A DNA stretch of 28,634 nucleotides from a virus, in IMG/VR virus record IMGVR_UViG_3300037189_000112, positions 1 through 28,634 of that record; one strand, 5' to 3'. The notes under the pieces were generated by a model. The model was not told the DNA's origin and did not search any database. It was given only the letters and a program-made list of their open reading frames with translations. The position numbers and the translations under genes are program-made. Numbering within the stretch: position 1 is the first letter of the stretch; every line of letters begins with the position of its first letter. Below, in pieces: positions 22,182 to 28,634 of this stretch.

Positions 22182-23986
22182 TGACTAAGAAGGTTTTCGC
22201 CCTAGATACAAAAGCTGGCATTCAGCGTGATGGTACTGTCTTTGACATGAACTTTTACACTGACGGACGTTGGGTAAGGTTTCAGCGTGGTCGTCCTCGT
22301 AAGATATTAGGCTATAGACAGATTTCTCAGGGCTTAGCAGGCATTTCTCGTGGCTTGTATGTCAACCCACAGAATGGCTTTAACTTAGTTTTTAACGGCT
22401 ATGCAGACGGTTTGCAGGTCATTCCTATTACTAACACTGGCTCAGGCTCTGGTGTTACAGACTTCACCCTATCAAACTTTACAGCTAACTCAGCTAACTT
22501 ATGGCAGTTTGATACATTTTTTGATACCACTGGCGCAGGAGTTGAGAGCTTAGTTGCTCATCCGGGTCAGAATTTAAACGACATTTCAAGCAGCACTAAT
22601 ACTCCTGTTTTAATTGGCAACGTATCTGGCTCAAGTATGGCTGCTATGTTTGATGGCGCTACGCCTATTTCAGTTAGCGGTGGAGTCGTTGTCCTGCATC
22701 CCTATGTATTTGTGTTTGGCAATAATGGATTGATTAAAAATTGTGCAGCTGGTGACCCTACTGACTGGACAGGCCCTGATGCTAACGAGACTAACGTAGC
22801 AGGCTCAAAGATTGTGCAAGGATTACCAGTCCGAGGTGGTTCTAACTCACCTTCAGGATTATTCTGGTCGCTAGACTCTTTGATCCGTGTTTCATACAAC
22901 CCTACAACGATTACAACTGGCGCTACTACAACGACCTTGTTCTGGCGTTATGACATCATTTCTAGCCAGTCTTCTATTCTTTCTTCCCAGTCTGTCATTG
23001 AATATGACGGAATCTATTACTGGTGCGGAGTTGATAGATTTTTGATGTACAACGGTGTTGTAAAAGAAATACCGAACACCATGAACCAGAACTACTTTTT
23101 TGATAACCTGAACTATGCTCAGCGTCAGAAAGTATATGCAACTAAAGTTCCTCGTTATGGTGAGATTTGGTGGTTCTATCCTAAAGGAACAGCAACTGAA
23201 TGTACTGACGCAATTATTTATAACGTGCGTGAGCAAACTTGGTATGACGCAGGTGAGGCTTTAGGAGCTCGTAGATCAGCGGGTTACTTCTCGCAGGTAT
23301 TCCACTACCCAATCAATATGGGATGGGAGCCAGCGGCTGTAGGCGGTATTAGCACCTCTACTAGAAGCAGCGGTGGCTCTGGCTACACAAACGGCACCTA
23401 CACCTTTACATCGCTTACTGGAGGCAGTGGAACAGGCGCTGTAGCCACTATCGTGGTTTCTGGTGGTGCGGTTACTAGCTACACAATTACTAATCACGGG
23501 ACTAACTACAAGGTAGGCGATGTCCTGATTAGCAATAGCCACGGTGGTACTGGGTTCTCGATTACGGTTAACACAATATTTAGCTATATGTCTTTATGGC
23601 AACACGAGTTTGGCACAGACGAGGTAAAGAATTCATATGTCAATGCGATTGAAAGCTATTTCGAGACAAGCGACCTTGGGTGGGTGGCTGGTGGCCCTTC
23701 CCAAGATAGTCCTATTGGGGATAATAAGTGGCTGCATATTGAGCGTGTTGAGCCTGACTTTATCCAGTCGGGTGAGATGAGCTTATTTATTACTGGTAGA
23801 CCATATGCTCAATCGCAAGATGTAACAAGTGATCCCTATATTTTTAACCCAGATACGAATAAAATTGACATGCGTGAGCAGCGTCGTGAATTAAGAATTA
23901 GGGTTTTATCAAATGCTTCTGGCGGTGACTATCAGCTAGGTAAGTTGCTAATCAGTGCTGATATTGGTGACGTAAGAGGTTATTGA
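22181..23986 (+). CDS. Tail nozzle / DNA stabilisation protein (P22 gp10/T7 gp12-like)
   Basis: This is a 601-residue protein. The start FALDTKAGIQRDGTVFDMNF with YTDGRWVRFQRGRPRKILGY is the hallmark of this family of nozzle proteins. The body has repeated strand units with WS/FWR/W-rich turns (LYVNPQNGFNLVFNG, HPYVFVFGNNGLIKNC, SVIEYDGIYYWCGVDRFLMY, GEIWWFYPKG), as in a beta-propeller. Residues about 387-466 are an inserted Gly/Thr module (SGGSGYTNGTYTF, then GTGAVATIVVSGG and GTNYKVGDVL). The C-terminus resumes with WQHEFGTDEV, HIERVEPDF and RRELRIRVLSN. It closes the DNA channel in short-tailed phages. The stop overlaps the next ATG by one base. Confidence 0.82.
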   Translation: MTKKVFALDTKAGIQRDGTVFDMNFYTDGRWVRFQRGRPRKILGYRQISQGLAGISRGLYVNPQNGFNLVFNGYADGLQVIPITNTGSGSGVTDFTLSNFTANSANLWQFDTFFDTTGAGVESLVAHPGQNLNDISSSTNTPVLIGNVSGSSMAAMFDGATPISVSGGVVVLHPYVFVFGNNGLIKNCAAGDPTDWTGPDANETNVAGSKIVQGLPVRGGSNSPSGLFWSLDSLIRVSYNPTTITTGATTTTLFWRYDIISSQSSILSSQSVIEYDGIYYWCGVDRFLMYNGVVKEIPNTMNQNYFFDNLNYAQRQKVYATKVPRYGEIWWFYPKGTATECTDAIIYNVREQTWYDAGEALGARRSAGYFSQVFHYPINMGWEPAAVGGISTSTRSSGGSGYTNGTYTFTSLTGGSGTGAVATIVVSGGAVTSYTITNHGTNYKVGDVLISNSHGGTGFSITVNTIFSYMSLWQHEFGTDEVKNSYVNAIESYFETSDLGWVAGGPSQDSPIGDNKWLHIERVEPDFIQSGEMSLFITGRPYAQSQDVTSDPYIFNPDTNKIDMREQRRELRIRVLSNASGGDYQLGKLLISADIGDVRGY

Positions 23987-24231
23987 TGGCGGGTGTTGCT
24001 CAAGTTTATGACCCAAGAAACCACACCTTTGAATCTTGGGCATCGTTGATGTGTGAGTTGTATGCGGGGCAACAATTAGCTATTCCTGATGCTAATACTG
24101 ACTGGAAAGAGTGGGCTTCAGGATTAAAGGCAATTGATGTATTTACAAACGAGGGGATACCGGGGCCTGCCATCTTTGATGATTGGCAAGTCTGGGCAGA
24201 GGAGGTAGTAAATGCAGTTAATCCAAGATGA
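23986..24231 (+). CDS. Small hypothetical protein upstream of the acyl carrier gene
   Basis: This 81-residue acidic protein starts at ATG 23986, which overlaps the nozzle gene stop by one base. A TTG one codon upstream (23983) is unlikely to be used. It is rich in Trp: FESWASLMCELYAGQQLAIP, DWKEWASGLKAIDVF and FDDWQVWAEEVVNAVN. The sequence suggests small helices around a hydrophobic core, with no membrane segment. Proteins of this type lie after nozzle genes in aquatic phages and may be small assembly or attachment proteins. Its last 20 bases overlap the start of the acyl carrier gene in another frame. Confidence 0.7.
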   Translation: MAGVAQVYDPRNHTFESWASLMCELYAGQQLAIPDANTDWKEWASGLKAIDVFTNEGIPGPAIFDDWQVWAEEVVNAVNPR

Positions 24232-24511
24232 TGGATTTATAGAATTATTTAATGCAGTAGCAAGAGTAGCAAAGCCGATGCACCCAGATTTTAATTTGGC
24301 TAAGTCGCTTGATGATGGGTTTGTAGATATTGAAATAGATAGTCTTGATTGCTTATTAATTGTTATCTACATGTGCGAGTTGTTTGGTGTTCCTGAAGAG
24401 ATTGGAAAAGAATTTAACCCAATCAATATTAGGGAGCTGTATAACTTAATCATGGAGCACAAAACAAAAGTGCCAGAATCAATTGAAGCGGCAATTAAGG
24501 AGATCGAATGA
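24212..24511 (+). CDS. Phage acyl carrier protein
   Basis: This 99-residue acidic protein is a carrier that would hold acyl chains on a phosphopantetheine arm. The attachment site is DSLD with Ser44, in the standard place before helix 2. The usual helix pattern follows: SLDCLLIVIYMCELFGVPEEI as helix 2, then NPINIRELYNLIMEHK as helix 3-4. Its N-terminus is about 8 residues longer than in E. coli AcpP (Ser36), and it has a charged C-terminal tail (ESIEAAIKEIE). The cysteine after the DSLD motif is unusual but not disruptive. It overlaps the previous gene by 20 bases and the ketosynthase by 4 (ATGA). It would need a host phosphopantetheinyl transferase, since none is visible here. Confidence 0.9.
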   Translation: MQLIQDDGFIELFNAVARVAKPMHPDFNLAKSLDDGFVDIEIDSLDCLLIVIYMCELFGVPEEIGKEFNPINIRELYNLIMEHKTKVPESIEAAIKEIE

Positions 24512-25635
24512 TATATCTCACTCATTATCGAACTGCTTCTACTACAAATATTGAGTTAATGGATGATGTTGTATACCCACAGAGGGTGCATTGGTTTCCA
24601 GAAACTTATGCAAAGGTAGCTTCTGGCATGTTCTACGTGCCACATAAAGTAGCAGAAAAAGTTTTAGACCCGCAGCTTATGAAAAGCTTGCGTGAGAATA
24701 AAGTAGGTAAGACAGCGTTTATTTTAGCAGCTGGTAACTCTAACTTTGCAGGTGTTAGCCCTAGAGATTACAAGAGCAAGTTAACTTACACGTACAAGTT
24801 CTTGCCATTGTCTTTAACGCAGGTGTGGGCTGGTCGTATAGCGCAATTCTGTGGTGCAGATGACCACGTTGTATCAGATTCAAGTGCTTGTGCATCTAGT
24901 ATGAAAGTAATGATGGATGTGCAGACATTGATTAAGTTTTATGGGTTTGACAGGGTAATAGTTTTAACAGTTGAGGATGGTGTATCTAATTCTACTCTTG
25001 AATTCTTTGGTGAGGCTAAAGCTTCTCTAACGGCAAAAGATGAAGAGATAGGGATTAAGCCAAGTGCATTTGATAAAACGAATCATGGTTTTTACGTAGG
25101 GCAAGGTGCTGCTTTTGCAGTGTTTGATAGTGAGAGCGTGGTAGAGAGAGAGGGGAGTAAAGTTTATGCAAAATTATGCGGAGCGTATGCAGCATCGGAA
25201 AGAAGCAGTAATGCTATTGGTCAGAGGGAAGACGGGCAAGGTTTCGTTAATGCTATTGAGGCTGCCATTCGTATTGCTGGGGTGTCTAATAGCGATATTA
25301 ATATTGTCAAAACGCATGGTACAGGAACTCTGTCTAACAATATGGCAGAAGCTACAGCGCTTAATTCAACGCTGAAAGATTTTGTAGCTACATCGTATAA
25401 ACAAAAGATAGGTCATACGATGGGCGCTAGCGGTTTATTAGAGACGTTACTGTTGCTAGACGATATAAGAAGTAATGTAGTGCCAGCAATACCTAATAGG
25501 ACAGAGCACGATGAAGTTTATTTATCTGATCCTATAGAGCCGCCAAAGGGATTGATTTTAAGTTTGGCTGCAGGTATGGGTAATATTTACGGTGCTGCAA
25601 TTTTTGATGCGATTGGTGGTGATTATGTTAGTTGA
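24508..25635 (+). CDS. Beta-ketoacyl-ACP synthase (KAS I/II-like)
   Basis: This 375-residue condensing enzyme of the thiolase fold would extend acyl chains by joining acyl groups to malonyl-ACP. All catalytic positions are present: C128 in DSSACASS, H270 in KTHGTGT, and K298 and H303 in KQKIGHTMGASG. The spacing is close to that of FabF C163, H303, K335 and H340. Other family marks are a VGQGAAFAVF strand (about 197-206) and a Gly-rich AAGMGNIYGAAIF near the end, where Met357 appears to replace the FabF gatekeeper Phe. It is about 40 residues shorter than FabF, mainly at the N-terminus. AAGGAG lies 5 bases upstream of the ATG. The gene is coupled to the carrier protein by a 4-base overlap and overlaps the next gene by 11 bases. 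Confidence 0.93.
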   Translation: MIYLTHYRTASTTNIELMDDVVYPQRVHWFPETYAKVASGMFYVPHKVAEKVLDPQLMKSLRENKVGKTAFILAAGNSNFAGVSPRDYKSKLTYTYKFLPLSLTQVWAGRIAQFCGADDHVVSDSSACASSMKVMMDVQTLIKFYGFDRVIVLTVEDGVSNSTLEFFGEAKASLTAKDEEIGIKPSAFDKTNHGFYVGQGAAFAVFDSESVVEREGSKVYAKLCGAYAASERSSNAIGQREDGQGFVNAIEAAIRIAGVSNSDINIVKTHGTGTLSNNMAEATALNSTLKDFVATSYKQKIGHTMGASGLLETLLLLDDIRSNVVPAIPNRTEHDEVYLSDPIEPPKGLILSLAAGMGNIYGAAIFDAIGGDYVS

Positions 25636-26068
25636 CAGCAAAAAAACAAAGTTAGGCGTTGAGGCAATTATTGTTGCTTCAGCTGCTGAGACTGACTCTT
25701 CACATCCAATTGCAACTGCTTATGCAGCAATCGTTAAAGAGTTAAATATAAAGGGAACTATTCCACTGCAAGAGGGTAATACGCTTTTTATTATTCATCA
25801 CGTTTCAAGCAGAATTGGTTTCTTTCGAGCGCTTAACGCTGACATAGCAAAAAATTATCTTGCTAACTCTTTAGAGTTTGTTAAAGCAGCGTACAAATTA
25901 GGATATGACGAGCTTTATACAGAATTTGAAAGTCCGTCTATTTTAAACATATTTAAAGCTATTAAACGCAATCCTCCAAATGAAGATATGGAATTTGTAG
26001 CACAAGAAAAAGACGGAAAATATATTGTTACTTTATATCTTGGCCCTACTAGAGAGCGAGAAAAATAA
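25625..26068 (+). CDS. Unknown protein of the acyl carrier/ketosynthase cluster
   Basis: This 147-residue protein starts at ATG 25625, after a GGTGGTG site and 11 bases before the ketosynthase stop. Residues 11-60 have strand-helix-strand character (GVEAIIVASAAETDSSHP, GNTLFIIHHVSS). Residues 65-112 include FRALNADIAKNYLANSLEF, AAYKLGYDELYTEF and SPSILNIFKAI. The end is NPPNEDMEFVAQEKDGKY followed by a VTLYLGP strand. The mixed fold with a central helix and GYDELYTEF strand could suit an acetyltransferase-like (GNAT-like) protein, but no acetyl-CoA loop is visible. I know of relatives in aquatic phages, unnamed. The stop overlaps the next ATG by one base, so translation is linked to the large virion protein. 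Confidence 0.72.
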   Translation: MLVDSKKTKLGVEAIIVASAAETDSSHPIATAYAAIVKELNIKGTIPLQEGNTLFIIHHVSSRIGFFRALNADIAKNYLANSLEFVKAAYKLGYDELYTEFESPSILNIFKAIKRNPPNEDMEFVAQEKDGKYIVTLYLGPTREREK

Positions 26069-28413
26069 TGTCAGCTGTTGTTGATTTTGTTAAAGGTGCA
26101 GTCAATACCGTTCTTGACCTAGGTCATAAGGCGATTGATCTCGTTGTCGATACAGTTAAGGCTGTTATCGCTGACCCTCTGCCAACATTATTAATGATTG
26201 CTGGTGCTACTGTAGGGATACCTGTTCCGCTCACTGCGGCAGCGGTTACAGCCGCTAGAGGTGGAAGTTTAGAGGATATAGCTAAGTCAGCTGTAGGTGC
26301 TTATGTAGGTCAAGAAGTTGCTCCTGTTATTTCAGGATCAATTGCGCCAACTGTTGGAGGCATGATTTCTAATCAAGCAGTTGCTACTGCAGTTACAAAT
26401 GCTATTACAAGTGGCTTAGTTAATGGCACTGTATCTGCTATTCAGGGCGGGGACTTTGCTAAAGGTTTTACTGGTGGTTTTGTAGGTTCAGCTGTTGGTG
26501 CAGGGGCTAAAGAAATTATTGGTAAGCCAACGATGGATTTCGCTAAGAGCTTAGGTTTTGACGAGCAGACTGGAAAAGCGATTGTAACTGCATTGAGTTC
26601 ATCTGTAGGTAAAGGTGCTGGTGCAGCTGCTACTGGTGGTGATTTCAGTGCTGCATTTGAACGTGGTTTAGCTACCTCTGGCGTTAACTTTGCTGCTACA
26701 AAAGCATCTGATGCTATTAAAGAAACTCTAAAAAATGAGACATCATCTAATGATGCTGAGCTTAGAGCAAAGTATGAGCAAACAACAAAAATTAATCAAG
26801 ACATTCAAGCTAATGCTGCAGCTCAACAAAAAGCTGTTGATGATGCAAATGCAAGAGCAATAGCTACAAATGATAAGCAAACTGCTTTACAAAATGAAAT
26901 AAATAAATTTAATGACAATATAAAATTATCTCAAAGTGATGATCTTAGAGATAATATATATGGTCAAATGAATCAACTTTATACTGGTTATGATCCTGAA
27001 TCTGAAACGTCTTATGTTCCTCCAGAAAATGCAGCGCAATTTGCAGCATTACAAAAACAACTAAATGAAGTTTATGATGATCAAACAAGAGCAGATATAA
27101 GAGCTGATTTAGTAAAAAGAGCTGAAGATTTTACAAAAGAATATAAAGATAGCTCTGACTATGTTACTAAGCAACAAGAACAACTTAAAACTCTTCAGCA
27201 ACAACAAATAGATTTAATTAAACAATACGATCAAGTTACAAGCGGCACAAAACAAAGTGCTGCAGACTTTTTTACACAAGAAGAAAAAAATGCTGAAAGA
27301 ATAAAACAAGCTTATGACCTTAATGAGCAATACAAAACATTAACTGGTCAAGAACTTACTCCAGAAAAGCTTGTTGAATTACAAAAAGCTGATAATTTAA
27401 AAGAAGCAGCTGCTAAAGATTTAGGCTTTGATTCAGTTGAGTCAATGCAAACTGCTTTAACAATGAAGTCTCTACCAACTGATGTAGCGCCTAAGCTAGA
27501 AGGCAGAGAAGGTGAGATTGCAGGTCAGCTAGTTAAGGAAACATTAGAGGACGGCTCTGTTGTTTACTCACGTACGTTTACTGGTACGACTCCAGACGGT
27601 CAGAAATACTCATACAAAGCAACCTATGATGAAAAGAATCCTCGTGGTGTTGAGTATGAGGTTTTAAATGGTGTTTCACAAAACTATAAATCTGGAACCC
27701 CTGTAGATGTTGTATCTGGCACCGAGAGACCTAATTTTGGCGTACCTCCTGCTCAAGATACAGGCACTACTACAGAAACTAAAAAAACCGCAGCTGATTT
27801 ACAAAAAGACGCTGCTGATGCATATAACAATTTTGTTAACACTTCTGTAATAGCAACTCAAGTACCAACCCCAGAAAATGTAGATGCAGCAAATCAAGCA
27901 AAGTTAGATGCTGAGCTAAAGCAAAAGATGGCTGATGATGCTATGGGTGTAACTAATACAGGTACTACTGATACTACTGGCGCTGGCTCAACTGGCAGCA
28001 CAGATACATTAGCCCCAATTAATCAAGAAGAATTACCTGTTAAATCTAATCAAACGCTTCCTATTAGTGATAATGTTGGCAATAATGTAGTGCCAGACAA
28101 TACAACTTCTGGATTGGGTAATGTTCTTGGTGATGCGGCTAAAACTATACTTACTAGCGGTTTAACTTCTGGCACTTCTGGTACTTCTGGCAGCACTACC
28201 ACTGCGCCAACAGCTACTGCTAAGACTGCAGCGGTTGCACCAGTTGTGACTTCAGGACTTACTCCTGTAGCTAAGTCTAATACGGCTTCACCATCAATAT
28301 ATTTTGAAGCACCAAATATTATGATGACACCTGCTCAGATTGCTGAAAGAGAATCTTTTTCGCTAGGTCGCAGAATTAAACGAGGTGGATTAGCCTCAAA
28401 ACGTAAGAAATAA
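26068..28413 (+). CDS. Large putative internal virion (ejection) protein
   Basis: This is a 781-residue protein. Residues 1-30 are an amphipathic helix region (VVDFVKGAVNTVLDLGHKAI). Residues about 33-65 are hydrophobic, and residues 70-215 are Gly/Ala-rich with repeated weakly hydrophobic helices (TVGGMISNQAVATAVTNAIT). Residues about 225-460 are charged coiled coil, Gln/Lys/Glu-rich and A-rich at the DNA level. A small beta domain with YSYKATYDEKNP lies at about 490-545, and a Thr/Pro/Ala-rich linker runs from about 560. The C-terminus is strongly basic (LGRRIKRGGLASKRKK). It follows the tail genes and looks suited to membrane contact, so an internal or ejected virion protein is more likely than a tape measure. 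Confidence 0.72.
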   Translation: MSAVVDFVKGAVNTVLDLGHKAIDLVVDTVKAVIADPLPTLLMIAGATVGIPVPLTAAAVTAARGGSLEDIAKSAVGAYVGQEVAPVISGSIAPTVGGMISNQAVATAVTNAITSGLVNGTVSAIQGGDFAKGFTGGFVGSAVGAGAKEIIGKPTMDFAKSLGFDEQTGKAIVTALSSSVGKGAGAAATGGDFSAAFERGLATSGVNFAATKASDAIKETLKNETSSNDAELRAKYEQTTKINQDIQANAAAQQKAVDDANARAIATNDKQTALQNEINKFNDNIKLSQSDDLRDNIYGQMNQLYTGYDPESETSYVPPENAAQFAALQKQLNEVYDDQTRADIRADLVKRAEDFTKEYKDSSDYVTKQQEQLKTLQQQQIDLIKQYDQVTSGTKQSAADFFTQEEKNAERIKQAYDLNEQYKTLTGQELTPEKLVELQKADNLKEAAAKDLGFDSVESMQTALTMKSLPTDVAPKLEGREGEIAGQLVKETLEDGSVVYSRTFTGTTPDGQKYSYKATYDEKNPRGVEYEVLNGVSQNYKSGTPVDVVSGTERPNFGVPPAQDTGTTTETKKTAADLQKDAADAYNNFVNTSVIATQVPTPENVDAANQAKLDAELKQKMADDAMGVTNTGTTDTTGAGSTGSTDTLAPINQEELPVKSNQTLPISDNVGNNVVPDNTTSGLGNVLGDAAKTILTSGLTSGTSGTSGSTTTAPTATAKTAAVAPVVTSGLTPVAKSNTASPSIYFEAPNIMMTPAQIAERESFSLGRRIKRGGLASKRKK

Positions 28414-28422
28414 GAGGAAATT

Positions 28423-28634
28423 ATGGCAGACGCAACTACCACAGCTAACGGAACTACAGTAGCGCCAACAGCATTATCAGTAGGCGCAGCAGCTCCTGCA
28501 GCAGCAACTGCAGCTGAACCCGGTATTGGACAAAGTCTTATTGACTTAGCTAGTTCTATTTTATCTACTAATACAGGCAAAGGCGCTGCTATGGGCGGCT
28601 TGCTTGGATACTTGTTGAATCAATATGGATCACC
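28423..28634 (+). CDS. Start of an Ala/Gly-rich phage protein (cut by window edge)
   Basis: The ATG at 28423 follows a GAGGAAA site and opens a frame that runs off the right edge with no stop, giving 70 complete codons. The first 30 residues are Ala/Thr-rich (MADATTTANGTTVAPTALSV). A helical segment with IGQSLIDLASSIL follows, then NTGKGAAMGGLLGYLLNQYG. The Gly/Leu-rich helix resembles small hydrophobic parts of internal virion proteins. It begins 9 bases after the stop of the 781-residue protein and probably acts with it. The full length and role cannot be seen. Confidence 0.7.
   Translation, partial: MADATTTANGTTVAPTALSVGAAAPAAATAAEPGIGQSLIDLASSILSTNTGKGAAMGGLLGYLLNQYGS

Noticed and set aside
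22892-23542. Reverse-strand open frames inside the nozzle gene
   Set aside because: They are antisense to clear nozzle motifs and rich in Cys/Ser/Arg typical of shadow translation. No ribosome site supports them.
24212-25635. Host chromosome contamination or chimeric assembly explaining the fatty acid genes
   Set aside because: Both genes overlap phage-type genes in reading frame on each side, have similar composition, and lack the usual bacterial fab neighbours such as fabD and fabG.
26068-28413. Tape measure protein
   Set aside because: The protein lacks the long continuous helical repeats and the neighbouring tail tube and chaperone genes expected of a long-tailed phage. Its place after the nozzle gene and its Gly/Ala-rich hydrophobic part fit an internal virion protein better.

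Overview
The window is part of the late region of a double-stranded DNA tailed bacteriophage. It encodes a major capsid protein, head-to-tail adaptor proteins, a nozzle protein, many tail fibres, a holin and lysozyme, and a large virion protein. There is no tape measure, tail tube or sheath gene, and the connector and nozzle types fit, so a short-tailed (podovirus-like) virion is the best inference. The moderate to low GC content and the style of the fibre modules resemble uncultured aquatic phages. The host cannot be named from sequence, although a Gram-negative aquatic bacterium is plausible. All 36 genes lie on the + strand, mostly with 0-10 base gaps or 1-4 base overlaps (TAATG, ATGA). No tRNA, CRISPR array or insertion sequence was seen, and no stretch over 100 bases lacks a gene.

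Layout: (1) 2-5767, head region: the end of an upstream gene, an unrecognised gene, a small structural protein, the major capsid protein followed by a strong terminator, a beta-rich structural protein, a basic Gly/Lys-repeat protein followed by a second terminator, another beta-rich protein, and a DUF3008/DUF6321-like basic protein. (2) 5771-7095: an adaptor-like protein carrying an inserted discoidin-like domain, and a small Cys4 protein. (3) 7132-18465: an 11 kb host-recognition array of about eight fibre or receptor-binding proteins, interspersed with small assembly-chaperone-like proteins, a cupin and an endonuclease VII-type HNH nuclease. (4) 18477-20310: lysis genes, namely two single-pass membrane proteins, a putative holin and a T4-type lysozyme. 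(5) 20314-24231: an SU10-type adaptor, a fibre-like protein, a nozzle/stabilisation protein and a small protein. (6) 24212-26068: an acyl carrier protein, a beta-ketoacyl-ACP synthase with all catalytic residues, and a small protein of unknown function, all translationally coupled. (7) 26068-28634: a 781-residue putative internal virion protein and the start of another gene.

The most notable feature is the acyl carrier protein/ketosynthase pair wired by short overlaps between the nozzle gene and a large membrane-active-looking virion protein. No other fatty-acid gene is in the window, so the pair would have to use host phosphopantetheinyl transferase, malonyl-ACP and reductases. Whether it redirects host lipid synthesis or supplies an acyl group to a virion protein cannot be settled from sequence.
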